The notes: generated by a model not told the origin, from the sequence alone. DNA of 53,964 nucleotides from Clostridia bacterium (GCA_028280575.1 JANQLN010000090.1:1-53964); one strand, 5' to 3'. Counted from the stretch's first letter, positions 6,979-15,591 are shown. Made by a program: numbers and translations.

Positions 6979-8898
6979 TTATTGAAGCTCATCAAGCCAC
7001 ATATTGACTGAAGCATCACTTGGCATTCTCCAATCTCCCCTGGGCGAAAGGCTTATACTCCCAACTTTGGGTCCGTCGGGGACACAAGACCTTTTGAACT
7101 GCTGGCTAAAAAACCTCTTGCAAAATACCTCCAGCCATTTTTTAATTGTATCCGAATTATATTTTTTTTCAAAAGCATGATTTGCAAGGTACAATATTTT
7201 AGACGGAGCTGCTCCGTATCTTACCATATGATAAAGGAAAAAATCATGGAGCTCATATGGACCTACTATATCTTCTGTTTTCTGTTCAATCTCACCATCC
7301 CGGCCTGGCGGCAAAAGCTCGGGAGAAATGGGTGTATTAAGTATTTCCCGGAGTATAGCCTTTGATTTTTCGTCTTCAATATTACCGGCCACCCACTTTA
7401 CAAGGTACTTTACAAGTGTTTTCGGCACGCTGCAGTTAACGGCATACATTGACATATGGTCTCCGTTGTATGTCGACCAGCCAAGAGCCATTTCAGAAAG
7501 GTCCCCCGTACCTATTACAAGCCCTCCATATTTTGTAGCCAGATCCATGAGAATTTGGGTTCTTTCCCTGGCCTGTACATTTTCATATGTCACATTGTGG
7601 ATTTCAAAATTATGCCCAATATCTTTAAAATGCTGCAAGCACGCTTTTTTTATATCAATTTTCCTGGTTGTAACACCCATTGACTCCATAAGCTCAACTG
7701 CGTTTTTATATGTTTTATCCGTTGTGCCAAATCCCGGCATTGTAACGGCAATAATATCCGACCGTTTTCTTCCAAGCCTGTCAAAAGTCCCGGCTGCAAC
7801 CAAAAGTGCGAGTGTTGAATCAAGTCCGCCTGAAATACCAATAACTGCATGCTTTAGTCCGGTATATTCCATTCTTTTGCTCAATCCTGTTATCTGGATA
7901 GAGAAAATTTCCTCACATCTTTTATCTCTTAATTTTGTTTCAAACGGAACAAAAGGATAGGGATCAATATGCCTCTTCAACCTGTACGGGACATTTCTGT
8001 TTTCAAAAAAAACTATTTTCCTTAACTCAATCGGGGGCATTTCCATAAAGCTCGTATTTTTCAACCTGTCATTCGCAAGCTTTTCAATATCTATGTCGGA
8101 AACAACAAGAATGCTGTCTTTTTCAAACCTGTTTCCTTCTGCAAGCACGGTTCCGTACTCAGCAATAATAGCATGTCCTCCAAAAACGACATCCGTAGTT
8201 GATTCTCCTATTCCGCATGAAGTATATATATAACCTGAAACACATTTTGCAGACTGCTGCGCTACAAGATTCCTCCTGTAATCACATTTGCCGATAAGGT
8301 CGTTACTGGCGGAAAGATTAAAATTCAAGGTGGCTCCGGCCAGTGCATGAAAGGAGCTGGGCGGTATGGGGACCCATAAATCTTCACACATTTCCACACT
8401 GAAGCAAAGCTTTTCATTTTTATTGCCAGCAAAAACAAGGTCGGTGCCAAAGGGTACATCTTGTCCGCAAAGCCTTATACGTTTACCGGTTACATTTTTC
8501 CCCGGGGAAAACCACCTTTCTTCATAGAACTCCTTGTAATTCGGTATGTACGATTTGGGTACAACCCCTAAAATAGTCCTGTCTTGAATTATAACAGCAC
8601 AGTTATAAAGCTTGTTTGAGTTATAAACCGGGGCTCCTGCAATAACAACAATATTTTTGCCGCATGTAAAGGTAACAAGCTCAGCAAGCTTTTTTTCGGC
8701 AGCTTTTATAAGAGCTTCCTGGTGAAATAAATCACCGCAGGTATATGCGGTCAATGATAATTCCGGGAAAACTATAATACCCGCTTCCTGTTCCAGCGCT
8801 TGACGCACCAAGTCCGTTATTTTTTCCAGATTGTATTTGCAATCGGCTACACGCACCTTGGGAACGGCAGCCGCAACCCTGAAAAATCCATGCTTCAT
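6979..8898 (-). CDS. nadE: Glutamine-dependent NAD(+) synthase
   Basis: 639 residues, the full two-domain form. The N-terminal nitrilase-type glutaminase (1 to about 290) has the E46-K115-C171 triad (FPELS, VPKSYIPNY, EMCEDLWVP); the C-terminal ATP-pyrophosphatase domain has the P-loop GISGGLDST at 354-362. It makes NAD from deamido-NAD, ATP and glutamine in the cytoplasm, with ammonia channelled between domains. It appears monocistronic, flanked by copies A and B of the palindromic element. The ATG start lies behind CAGGTGA. Confidence 0.97.
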   Translation of the reverse strand: MKHGFFRVAAAVPKVRVADCKYNLEKITDLVRQALEQEAGIIVFPELSLTAYTCGDLFHQEALIKAAEKKLAELVTFTCGKNIVVIAGAPVYNSNKLYNCAVIIQDRTILGVVPKSYIPNYKEFYEERWFSPGKNVTGKRIRLCGQDVPFGTDLVFAGNKNEKLCFSVEMCEDLWVPIPPSSFHALAGATLNFNLSASNDLIGKCDYRRNLVAQQSAKCVSGYIYTSCGIGESTTDVVFGGHAIIAEYGTVLAEGNRFEKDSILVVSDIDIEKLANDRLKNTSFMEMPPIELRKIVFFENRNVPYRLKRHIDPYPFVPFETKLRDKRCEEIFSIQITGLSKRMEYTGLKHAVIGISGGLDSTLALLVAAGTFDRLGRKRSDIIAVTMPGFGTTDKTYKNAVELMESMGVTTRKIDIKKACLQHFKDIGHNFEIHNVTYENVQARERTQILMDLATKYGGLVIGTGDLSEMALGWSTYNGDHMSMYAVNCSVPKTLVKYLVKWVAGNIEDEKSKAILREILNTPISPELLPPGRDGEIEQKTEDIVGPYELHDFFLYHMVRYGAAPSKILYLANHAFEKKYNSDTIKKWLEVFCKRFFSQQFKRSCVPDGPKVGSISLSPRGDWRMPSDASVNMWLDELQ

Positions 8899-9076
8899 GA
8901 AATCACCTGCTTACAAGTTTATAGTTTCTGCAATTGCTTTTATGCTTACAGCATTTATTTTATTATATAATACAACAAATACGCAATTTTTTAAATGCCG
9001 AAATAATATTATTGCGGCAAAGGTGCCCGTTTTTTGACTTCCTGTCAATTATTGCTGTATAATATTAACTACGAAT

Positions 9077-9240
9077 CTAGTACCTTGCGTCATTTAAAAT
9101 ATTGGATTTGCGGCGAGGATGATTTTTGCAAGACGAGGCGGAGGATTGAGTAATGCTGGCGCATTGCGATTGACGACAACGAAGTATTGCGAAAATCAGA
9201 CCGTTGCAAAACGATACTTTTAAATGACGCAAGGTACTAG
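9077..9240. mobile_element. Palindromic MITE-like element, copy B (complete, 164 bp)
   Basis: The ends are perfect 23-bp inverted repeats beginning CTAGTACCTTGCGTCATTTA; imperfect complementarity continues inward, so the whole unit can fold into one long hairpin. Both ends start with CTAG, itself palindromic and possibly the target site. No open frame. The right end lies 30 bp before the start codon of the glycosyltransferase gene, leaving room only for its ribosome site. The family resembles a non-autonomous miniature transposable element, but no matching transposase is in the window. Confidence 0.8.
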
Positions 9241-9270
9241 GCACAAATTGCTTGTAAAAAGGAGTATATT

Positions 9271-10764
9271 ATGATTACCGGCTTGACAAAAAAAGCTCTC
9301 ATGGGATTAACCGTTTGTTTCATACTTTTTACTATTATACAATTTTGTATTTTTACATTTACCAAATACAACTTTCCAACAACCGGCAGTAAAGTAGAAT
9401 GGGTTATTATATTGTTTCTGATTTTGGCTGCGGTACTGGTTATTTTGCTGCTTTGGGCAAAGATATTGCATATAAGCGGCTTAATACTGTCACACAAGGC
9501 AATAACAATAATTACAATCTGCATCTTTACATTAGCACCAAGGATTCTATGGATTATTATGGTTGACGTTGTACCAAACAGCGATTTTAAAACATATCAT
9601 CTGGTGGCATCGGCCTTAGCGGAAGGAAAAATAGAACTGGGCCATTTTATTGCTCTCTTTCCTCATGTAATCGGTTATCCTTTTGTTTTGTCTTTTTTTT
9701 ACAGGCTGTTTGGCAATCACATTATTGTCGGCCAGGCTGCCGGGATACTCTTTTCATGCGGGACGGTAATAATGGTTTTTTTACTTGGGAAAACATTTAT
9801 CAATAAAAAATATGCCCTGATAGCTTCATTTATTTATATGCTATGGCCTTCTCATATTATTTATGCAGCTTTGCTCTCTTCAGAAGAAGTTTACACATTT
9901 TTATTATTATTTTATATATATTTGTTTATAAAAATTGTTTCAATGAACAAAAATATCAAGAAGACACTTTTTTCATTTTTTTCTCTTGGAATTCTTTGTG
10001 CATTTGTAAACAGCATAAGGCCATTTGGAATTTTAATTCTTATTGCAAGTGCTGTTTATTACTTTATTTTTATTAAAGAAAATGCAAGAATAAAATCACA
10101 ATCAGTTTCCAAAACAATATTTTTTATTACACTGGCAGCAGGATTTTTGATTTCCTCTGCTTTGATAAGCAATTCCATAAGCAAAAAAATAGGCCGGGAA
10201 ATCGCTGGAAAGTCTTTTGGTTTCAGTCTTTATGCAGGTACCAATATAAATTCAAAAGGTACCTGGTGTAAAAATGATTCAATGGATTTAGAATATCTCA
10301 TACGGGAAAAATCCTATAGTGCACAGGATATCCAGGATATATTTACCGAAAGAGCAATTGCAAGGGTAAAGAAAAACGGTATAAACAACATAAAGCTTTT
10401 ATACCATAAGCATTCATACATGTGGATACAGGATACGGACGCGGTTTTTTATATTAACAGGGATTTAAATCCCCAAAAAGAGTCATTACTGTATTTTCCT
10501 AAATACCATAATTTTTTGATTAAGATATGTAATATATATTATTATGTAATATTACTCCTATCCCTGGCAGGATGTATATTTATTTTTAAAAACAGGATCA
10601 ATACGTCAATCCTGTTACCTGTTCTTTTACTTTGGGGAATTATAGCCACTCATATTTTCGTAGAGGCTGCGGGCAGATACCACTATCCTTCAATTCCTAT
10701 TTTTTCACTCCTGGCTTCCTACGGCCTAGCTTTAAAAGAAGGAATGGATAATCGCCTGCCTTAA
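9271..10764 (+). CDS. Polytopic membrane glycosyltransferase, GT39/ArnT-like
   Basis: 497 residues with about ten hydrophobic segments. The first long loop has PNSDFKTYHLVASALAEG, with the acidic and aromatic pattern typical of the catalytic loop of GT39/PMT-like enzymes, then FPHVIGYPFVLSFFYRLFG. The C-terminal part ends in a membrane segment with HIFVEAAGRYHYPSIPIF, also typical. Such enzymes transfer sugars from polyprenyl-phosphate donors on the outer face of the membrane. The start has AAAGGAG. It is isolated, with element B immediately upstream and the nitrogen operon convergent downstream. The sugar and acceptor are unknown. Confidence 0.8.
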   Translation: MITGLTKKALMGLTVCFILFTIIQFCIFTFTKYNFPTTGSKVEWVIILFLILAAVLVILLLWAKILHISGLILSHKAITIITICIFTLAPRILWIIMVDVVPNSDFKTYHLVASALAEGKIELGHFIALFPHVIGYPFVLSFFYRLFGNHIIVGQAAGILFSCGTVIMVFLLGKTFINKKYALIASFIYMLWPSHIIYAALLSSEEVYTFLLLFYIYLFIKIVSMNKNIKKTLFSFFSLGILCAFVNSIRPFGILILIASAVYYFIFIKENARIKSQSVSKTIFFITLAAGFLISSALISNSISKKIGREIAGKSFGFSLYAGTNINSKGTWCKNDSMDLEYLIREKSYSAQDIQDIFTERAIARVKKNGINNIKLLYHKHSYMWIQDTDAVFYINRDLNPQKESLLYFPKYHNFLIKICNIYYYVILLLSLAGCIFIFKNRINTSILLPVLLLWGIIATHIFVEAAGRYHYPSIPIFSLLASYGLALKEGMDNRLP

Positions 10765-10766
10765 AT

Positions 10767-10801
10767 AAAAAAATGCCACCGTCAGCTTATCTGACAGTGG
10801 C
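10767..10801 (-). terminator. Rho-independent terminator of glnK-amt
   Basis: Stem GCCACTGTCAG/CTGACGGTGGC with a five-base loop, followed on the minus strand by TTTTTTT (10773-10767). It lies about 125 bp past the amt stop. A second hairpin without a T-run (ATCCCTCC...GGAGGGAT, 10836-10864) lies between. Confidence 0.85.
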
Positions 10802-10925
10802 TTATCTGGAATTTACATATTGTAAATACCGTGCTATCCCTCCCGGTAAATAATCCGGAGGGATAACAGGGAAGGTTGTTGCCGTATTAGCTTGCTATGA
10901 AAACAGCAATTAAGGGTTTTTATTT

Positions 10926-12251
10926 TCATAATATATTATCTGCTGATTTCAAATGAAAATCTGCATAGGCCTGGGTGCCATGTTCTCCAATATCCAAACC
11001 CATTATTTCATCTTCATTTTTAACTCTAAGTCCTACGGTAGCCTTGATTACCGAAAAGAGAATTCCCGCCGTTACCAATGTCCATGCCGCAACTGCCAGC
11101 ACGCCAACTGCCTGGATACCCAGCTGTTTGAAACCTCCTCCGTATAAAAGCCCTCCGTCAACTGCAAATATGCCTACAAGGATTGTTCCTACAGCTCCGC
11201 ACAAGCCATGAACTGTTACGGCGCCGACCGGATCATCTACCTTTAATACCTTTTCAATAAACTCAACGCCTAAAACCACTACTGCACCTGCTATTGCTCC
11301 GATAGCTATCGCACCGCCCATACTTACGGACGCACAGCCTGCGGTGATTCCAACCAGGCCTCCAAGTACACCGTTCAGGGTCATACTTACATCAGGCTTC
11401 TTATACCTTATCCAGGTTATGGCCATAACTACAATTCCGCCGGCTGCGGCTGCCAGGTTGGTAGTCATAGCAATAAGTCCTATACCCATATCCGTACCTG
11501 CAAGTGAACTGCCGGGATTGAATCCGAACCATCCAAACCAGAGAATAAATACACCAAGTGCTCCTAAAGTAATGCTATGCCCTGGTATTGCATTGGGCTT
11601 GCCGTTTTTGTTGAATTTGCCTATCCTGGGACCTAGTATGGCAGCTCCAACCAAAGCAGCCCAACCTCCTACCGAATGTACGACTGTAGAGCCTGCAAAA
11701 TCTATCATTCCCATTTCACTTAAGAAACCGCCGCCCCAAATCCAGTGGCCAACCACAGGATATATGAGAATGCTTATTACAAAGCTGTAGATAACATAGG
11801 ACGAAAACTTTGTCCTTTCAGCCATTGCACCGGAAACAATAGTAGCGGCAGTAGCTGCAAATACGGTCTGGAATATAATAAACGCTTCAATGGGAATACT
11901 CAGTCCAAGGGATTCTGCTGTAATATTCCCAAAAAAACCTGTGGACCCAAATAATCCTGCTACATCATCACCGAACATGATTCCAAATCCAACCATGAAA
12001 AAAACCAATGAACCGATGGAAACATCCATCATATTCTTCATTATAATATTACTGGCATTTTTTGCCCTTGTAAAACCTGATTCAACCATTGCAAAGCCTG
12101 CCTGCATAAAGAAAACCAAAAACGCCGCTATAAGAACCCATACCGTATCTATTGCCTGTGCCAGGGCACCAATCTCATCTTCTGCAAATACTCCGGCAGG
12201 TATCAGAATTATTGTTAACAAAAATAATAAAATTATAATCCTTCTCTTCAC
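10926..12251 (-). CDS. amt: Ammonium transporter, Amt family
   Basis: 441 residues with an N-terminal signal-like segment (residues 3-23, ending VFAED) and eleven membrane segments typical of Amt/MEP. Visible family features are FFMQAGFAMVESGFTRAKN, the substrate-channel region GHWIWGGGFLSEMG, the pore-histidine segments STVVHSVGGWAALVGA and AVTVHGLCGAVGTILVG, and a cytosolic C-terminal tail (EDEIMGLDIGEHGTQAY) that binds PII proteins. It imports ammonium. It lies 26 bp after glnK, so the two form one operon that ends at the terminator near 10780. Confidence 0.97.
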   Translation of the reverse strand: MKRRIIILLFLLTIILIPAGVFAEDEIGALAQAIDTVWVLIAAFLVFFMQAGFAMVESGFTRAKNASNIIMKNMMDVSIGSLVFFMVGFGIMFGDDVAGLFGSTGFFGNITAESLGLSIPIEAFIIFQTVFAATAATIVSGAMAERTKFSSYVIYSFVISILIYPVVGHWIWGGGFLSEMGMIDFAGSTVVHSVGGWAALVGAAILGPRIGKFNKNGKPNAIPGHSITLGALGVFILWFGWFGFNPGSSLAGTDMGIGLIAMTTNLAAAAGGIVVMAITWIRYKKPDVSMTLNGVLGGLVGITAGCASVSMGGAIAIGAIAGAVVVLGVEFIEKVLKVDDPVGAVTVHGLCGAVGTILVGIFAVDGGLLYGGGFKQLGIQAVGVLAVAAWTLVTAGILFSVIKATVGLRVKNEDEIMGLDIGEHGTQAYADFHLKSADNIL

Positions 12252-12277
12252 TTAACCCATCTCCTTTAAAAATAAAT

Positions 12278-12616
12278 TTAAATTGCGCTGTCGCCTCTTT
12301 CACCGGTCCTGATTTTTACCGCATCCTGGGCATTATAAATAAATATTTTGCCATCACCGATTTCACCGGTTTTGATAGACGTTACCAGAGAATCAATGAG
12401 CCCGTCAACCACAGAGTCCTTGACAACCGTTTCAATTTTAACCTTTGGAAGAAGGTTGATATTAAGCTCTGTTCCCCTGTAAACTTCCCTTATGCCCTTT
12501 TGCAGCCCACACCCTGAAACCATACTCACAGTCATTCCATAAATACCCGAGTCATTCATTACTTCCTTGACATTTTCGAGCTTTTCCGGTCTAGTAATTA
12601 TTTCCAGCTTTTTCAC
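12278..12616 (-). CDS. glnK: PII nitrogen-regulatory protein
   Basis: 112 residues from GTG 12616, the usual PII length, with GGAGAGGTGAG upstream; the frame is open further 5' but that stretch is leader RNA containing a terminator. Family marks are KKLEIITRPEKLENVK, the T-loop region (36-55), and GDGKIFIYNAQDAVKIRTGERGD with the ATP-binding residues. It senses 2-oxoglutarate and ATP/ADP and gates Amt. Position 51, the tyrosine uridylylated in enteric PII, is Leu here (YRGTELNINL), so control by uridylylation at that site is excluded. It is first in the glnK-amt operon, with expression probably set by antitermination in the leader. Confidence 0.95.
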   Translation of the reverse strand: MKKLEIITRPEKLENVKEVMNDSGIYGMTVSMVSGCGLQKGIREVYRGTELNINLLPKVKIETVVKDSVVDGLIDSLVTSIKTGEIGDGKIFIYNAQDAVKIRTGERGDSAI

Positions 12617-12664
12617 AACACTCACCTCTCCTATTTTTTTAGAAAACAACAATGTCCTCCGATA

Positions 12665-12704
12665 ATAAAAAACGCCAAAACTATATAATATATAGCTTTG
12701 GCGT
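12665..12704 (-). terminator. Leader terminator upstream of glnK
   Basis: On the minus strand, ACGCCAAAGCTATATA pairs with the later TATATAGTTTTGGCGT (one wobble), followed by TTTTTTATTATC. It is a strong intrinsic terminator between the promoter and glnK, placed so that expression needs readthrough. Confidence 0.85.
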
Positions 12705-12707
12705 CTA

Positions 12708-12739
12708 AGCCTGCAGGCTACGAATTCTTCGCGGAATTC
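12708..12739 (-). promoter_or_regulatory. Candidate ANTAR-responsive antiterminator hairpins in the glnK leader
   Basis: Just 5' of the terminator are GAATTC-CGCGAA-GAATTC, a six-base-pair stem with a hexaloop (12739-12722), and the palindrome AGCCTGCAGGCT (12719-12708). ANTAR targets are paired hexaloop hairpins with A at loop position 1 and G at position 4. This loop has G4 but C1, and the second hairpin is not a clean hexaloop, so the match is partial. An ANTAR-protein gene is the next gene upstream. Confidence 0.45.
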
Positions 12740-12774
12740 AATAATTACCTGTTCAATATCCAATTTATGAAATA

Positions 12775-12803
12775 ACTTTACCACAAATCTTGCATAAATG
12801 CAA
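12775..12803 (-). promoter_or_regulatory. Promoter of glnK-amt
   Basis: Minus strand TTGCAT (12803-12798), 17-bp spacer, TAAAGT (12780-12775). The -35 box lies within the inverted repeat CTTGCATTTATGCAAG, which could bind a regulator. This places transcription start about 150 bp before glnK, leaving a structured leader. Confidence 0.6.
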
Positions 12804-12884
12804 GTATTTTTTTGATGTTTTTAAATTTTTTTAAATTTTATGCAATTTTCATAATTTTTTCTTGCATTTTAGTTCTTGAATTGT

Positions 12885-13460
12885 TCAATTGCCCCTTGTT
12901 ATTATGATAGCCTCCGCAATTTCTCTCATTGGAAGCCTGTTATCCCTGCTTTTCTTTCTGATAATGTCATATGCTTCCGATTCCGGTATCTTATCCTGCT
13001 CAACGAGAATCCACTTTGCTTTTTCAACCACTTTCCTGCTTTCCAGTGTTTCATTTAACTTTCTTATGGTTTTTTCATATTCAATAACCCTTATAAAATT
13101 AATCATAGTAAAATCTGTGATTTGCAGAACAACCTCACCGAATATTGGTTTTACCAGGTAGCACATAATACGGGTTTTGCTCAAATATTCCATTATTTCA
13201 TCGTTTCTGCTTTCCAAAATCAATATACAGGCAGAAAGCAGCTCCTCATCAATAATTTCAAGCACCGGCCTGATTTGCCTGAAACCTGACCCGGCTTCTA
13301 CGATAACAAGCTCAGGGCTGAGGCTTCTAATATGTCTTAGTAAGTTTGAGGACTCACTGGAATAACCCAGGTATATATGACCGTTTGAAGTCAATACATT
13401 CTTTACACCCGATAATGTTTTTTTATCTTCACCTGACAACAGGAATTTTGATGGTACCAT
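12885..13460 (-). CDS. ANTAR-domain antitermination regulator
   Basis: 191 residues from ATG 13460 behind AAAGGTG. Residues 1-120 resemble a response-regulator receiver fold but lack an obvious phosphorylatable Asp pair (SLSPELVIVEAGSG at the usual site). After a coiled-coil-like helix (EYEKTIRKLNETLESR) comes the three-helix ANTAR domain (about 135-190; VVEKAKWILVEQDKIPESEA, YDIIRKKSRDNRLPMREIAE). ANTAR proteins bind hairpins in nascent RNA and prevent termination. Its place directly upstream of glnK-amt, whose leader has a terminator, suggests it controls ammonium uptake. The degenerate receiver suggests ligand or protein-partner control rather than a kinase. Confidence 0.9.
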   Translation of the reverse strand: MVPSKFLLSGEDKKTLSGVKNVLTSNGHIYLGYSSESSNLLRHIRSLSPELVIVEAGSGFRQIRPVLEIIDEELLSACILILESRNDEIMEYLSKTRIMCYLVKPIFGEVVLQITDFTMINFIRVIEYEKTIRKLNETLESRKVVEKAKWILVEQDKIPESEAYDIIRKKSRDNRLPMREIAEAIIITRGN

Positions 13461-13483
13461 TTTAATCACCTTTAAAAAAATAA

Positions 13484-13517
13484 TAAAAAAACTTACCCAT
13501 AGTCAACTCTGGATAAG
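13484..13517 (-). terminator. Leader terminator upstream of the ANTAR gene
   Basis: Minus strand CTTATCC, twelve-base loop, GGGTAAG (one wobble), then TTTTTTT. It lies between the predicted promoter and the ANTAR gene start, so it may be an attenuator. Confidence 0.65.
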
Positions 13518-13572
13518 CTTCGGCGCTGTTTACCAAACATATTCTATTCACTTTAATTAATTATTTTCCAAT

Positions 13573-13601
13573 ATAATACCACAAAAAAAAATTTTGAGCA
13601 A
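13573..13601 (-). promoter_or_regulatory. Promoter of the ANTAR gene
   Basis: Minus strand TTGCTC (13601-13596), 17-bp spacer, TATTAT (13578-13573). Confidence 0.5.
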
Positions 13602-13615
13602 CCGGCAATTTTGAT

Positions 13616-14215
13616 TTATGGAATAAAATTACATAAATCAAGGTATCCAAAGCCGTTCTCATCAATTTTTATTCTTGATATGCTTCCTCTATTAACCTTG
13701 AATCTGTAAACATCACCTGCACTCATTCCCAGAAGATATGCAATTGAGACGCATATTACCCCGCTATGGCTGATAATTGCAGCTGCTTTGTCAATGCATT
13801 TTAGTGTTAACTGGTCCAAAAAATTCTTTACCCTCACGTAAAACTGGCTATAGCTCTCTCCACCTTCTATGCAGTAATCCTGCCAGTCTTTTTCCCACAT
13901 TTGGCATTGCTCAGGATATTTTTCCTTCAATTCCCCATAGGTCAGGCCTTCCCATATTCCAAAATCCCGCTCCCCTATTCCGTTGCTTGTGACTATTTTT
14001 GAACTACACCGGTTAAATGCTATCTGCGCCGTCTCGTATGCCCTTTTTAAAGGACTTGAATAAATGAAGTCAACAGCTTTATCACGGAAATAATCCCTTA
14101 TTTTTTCAGCCTGTATGATTCCGCCGGCGCTCAATTCAAAATCACTGCTTCCATAATATATATTTTTTTTCAGAACGCTTATATCCCCGTGCCTTATAAA
14201 ATATAATGTGGTCAT
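13616..14215 (-). CDS. cobC: Alpha-ribazole phosphatase, histidine phosphatase family
   Basis: 199 residues from ATG 14215, favoured by AGGG at eight bases; ATG 14221 is an alternative with poor spacing. The N-terminus MTTLYFIRHGDIS carries the phosphohistidine motif R8-H9-G10; the second catalytic His is in AAIISHSGVI. It removes the 5'-phosphate in assembly of the lower nucleotide loop of cobalamin. It is last in the cobalamin operon, about 25 bp after cobS. The family is broad, so the specific assignment rests on context. Confidence 0.88.
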   Translation of the reverse strand: MTTLYFIRHGDISVLKKNIYYGSSDFELSAGGIIQAEKIRDYFRDKAVDFIYSSPLKRAYETAQIAFNRCSSKIVTSNGIGERDFGIWEGLTYGELKEKYPEQCQMWEKDWQDYCIEGGESYSQFYVRVKNFLDQLTLKCIDKAAAIISHSGVICVSIAYLLGMSAGDVYRFKVNRGSISRIKIDENGFGYLDLCNFIP

Positions 14216-14240
14216 ACCCATTCCCTGCTTTCAAAATGTT

Positions 14241-14990
14241 TTAAAATTTCAGTATAAAAACTGCAAACATCAAATAGAACATTTGATTTAATTCACAGCA
14301 AGCTCCAAGTATATCCCCTGTAACGCCTGAGATTTTTTTAGAAAAAAACAGGTTCAGCAAATAACCTGCAATTGCCCCTGCGGCCCCTAGAAATATATAC
14401 CCAAAGCCTCCAAAAATAAAGTGGACAACCATCAAAGTAATTAATCCGGCAGCTATATGCTTTGCACCGCAGTGGTTAACAAAAGATTTGCCAAGACCGT
14501 CGTCCCGGGCATAATTGAAGGCTCCCGCCCCTACCAGGCAAGCCAGCCTGCCCGTAACAGGGAATAGGACAATTATTTCCGGAGCACCATTAGTAAGCAA
14601 GGTATAAATAAAAGCAATATCCATAAGGACAACACATATGATTGCAAGCAAAGCATTGGTGCCGCATCTGCTGTCCTTCATGATTTCCATAACCCGCTGC
14701 TTTGGCCTGCCCGAAAAAACACCGTCAAATGTATCTCCCAGCCCGTCGAAATGAAGTCCTCCCGACAGCAGTATGTAAGATACAACTATAACTACCGAAA
14801 CCGCCGGAAGGGGCAGGAAAAAAGAAGCCCCCATATAAATGGCGTAAAGGATCAATCCAATTATAAATCCTACCAAGGGTGCAAAAGCCAGGCCTTCGCC
14901 AAAGTCTTTTTCGTCTACATCAAGCCTTGCCGTTACAGGTATCCTTGTCAAAAACTGTACCATTAATAGGAATTGCCTCAAATATTTCAT
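14241..14990 (-). CDS. cobS: Adenosylcobinamide-GDP ribazoletransferase
   Basis: 249 residues, integral membrane protein. It shows the family's MVQFLTRIPV near the N-terminus, GGLHFDGLGDTFDGVFSG (acidic Mg-binding site) and the conserved KDSRCGTNALLAI. It joins adenosylcobinamide-GDP to alpha-ribazole (or its phosphate), the final step of cobalamin assembly, at the cytoplasmic membrane. It lies between cobU and cobC in the usual order. Confidence 0.96.
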   Translation of the reverse strand: MKYLRQFLLMVQFLTRIPVTARLDVDEKDFGEGLAFAPLVGFIIGLILYAIYMGASFFLPLPAVSVVIVVSYILLSGGLHFDGLGDTFDGVFSGRPKQRVMEIMKDSRCGTNALLAIICVVLMDIAFIYTLLTNGAPEIIVLFPVTGRLACLVGAGAFNYARDDGLGKSFVNHCGAKHIAAGLITLMVVHFIFGGFGYIFLGAAGAIAGYLLNLFFSKKISGVTGDILGACCELNQMFYLMFAVFILKF

Positions 14991-15023
14991 AAAAGCCTCC
15001 GGATTACAAAAATTAAGGAATAA

Positions 15024-15581
15024 TTATTTTATCCTCACAGGTATCCCGCTAACACAAAAATAAGCTTCCGCCGCTGCTTTTGCAAGCTTCTGGTTCGTTC
15101 TCCCCGCCACATCCCTGAATAATCTTGCAGAAGGATAAACCGGAACTATCCCCATTCCCACTTCATTTGTAACAATTAAAAAAGTCTTATCCGTTCTTTC
15201 CACAAAATCCAAAAGTTTGCCGATTTCAATATCAACAAGCTCTTCGGCTTCTTTAGAAATCTTATGGCTAATATTATCAAAGTCGCCGATGGAATCCATC
15301 ATGAGATTTGTAACCATTACGGTCACACAATCTAAAAGTACGCCGTCGGCTTCATCAATAAAGCTTTCCATAGCTTTATCCAGATTTTTATATGCTTCAA
15401 CGGTTAGCCAGCCGGAAGGCCTTCTTAGCCTGTGCATTTTTATTCGGAATTTCATTTCATCATCAAAGGGTATGGAGGTTGCAACATATAAAATTTTATT
15501 CCCGGTTTCTATTGCTTTTTTCTCAGCAAAAGAGCTTTTCCCACTCCTTGCCCCTCCCGTAACCAGAATTAATCTGCCCAT
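15024..15581 (-). CDS. cobU: Adenosylcobinamide kinase / adenosylcobinamide-phosphate guanylyltransferase
   Basis: 185 residues. P-loop T8-GGARSGKSS17 and the second nucleotide motif VLLDCVTVMVTNL are present, with TNEVGMGIVPVYPSARLFRD typical of CobU. It phosphorylates adenosylcobinamide and then transfers GMP. It follows cobT by about 10 bp and precedes cobS. Confidence 0.96.
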   Translation of the reverse strand: MGRLILVTGGARSGKSSFAEKKAIETGNKILYVATSIPFDDEMKFRIKMHRLRRPSGWLTVEAYKNLDKAMESFIDEADGVLLDCVTVMVTNLMMDSIGDFDNISHKISKEAEELVDIEIGKLLDFVERTDKTFLIVTNEVGMGIVPVYPSARLFRDVAGRTNQKLAKAAAEAYFCVSGIPVRIK

Positions 15582-15591
15582 CTAATCTCCT

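Noticed and set aside
12617-12784. N-terminal extension of the PII protein by 56 residues
   Set aside because: The stretch contains the leader terminator and hairpins, and PII proteins are about 112 residues; GTG 12616 has a strong ribosome site.
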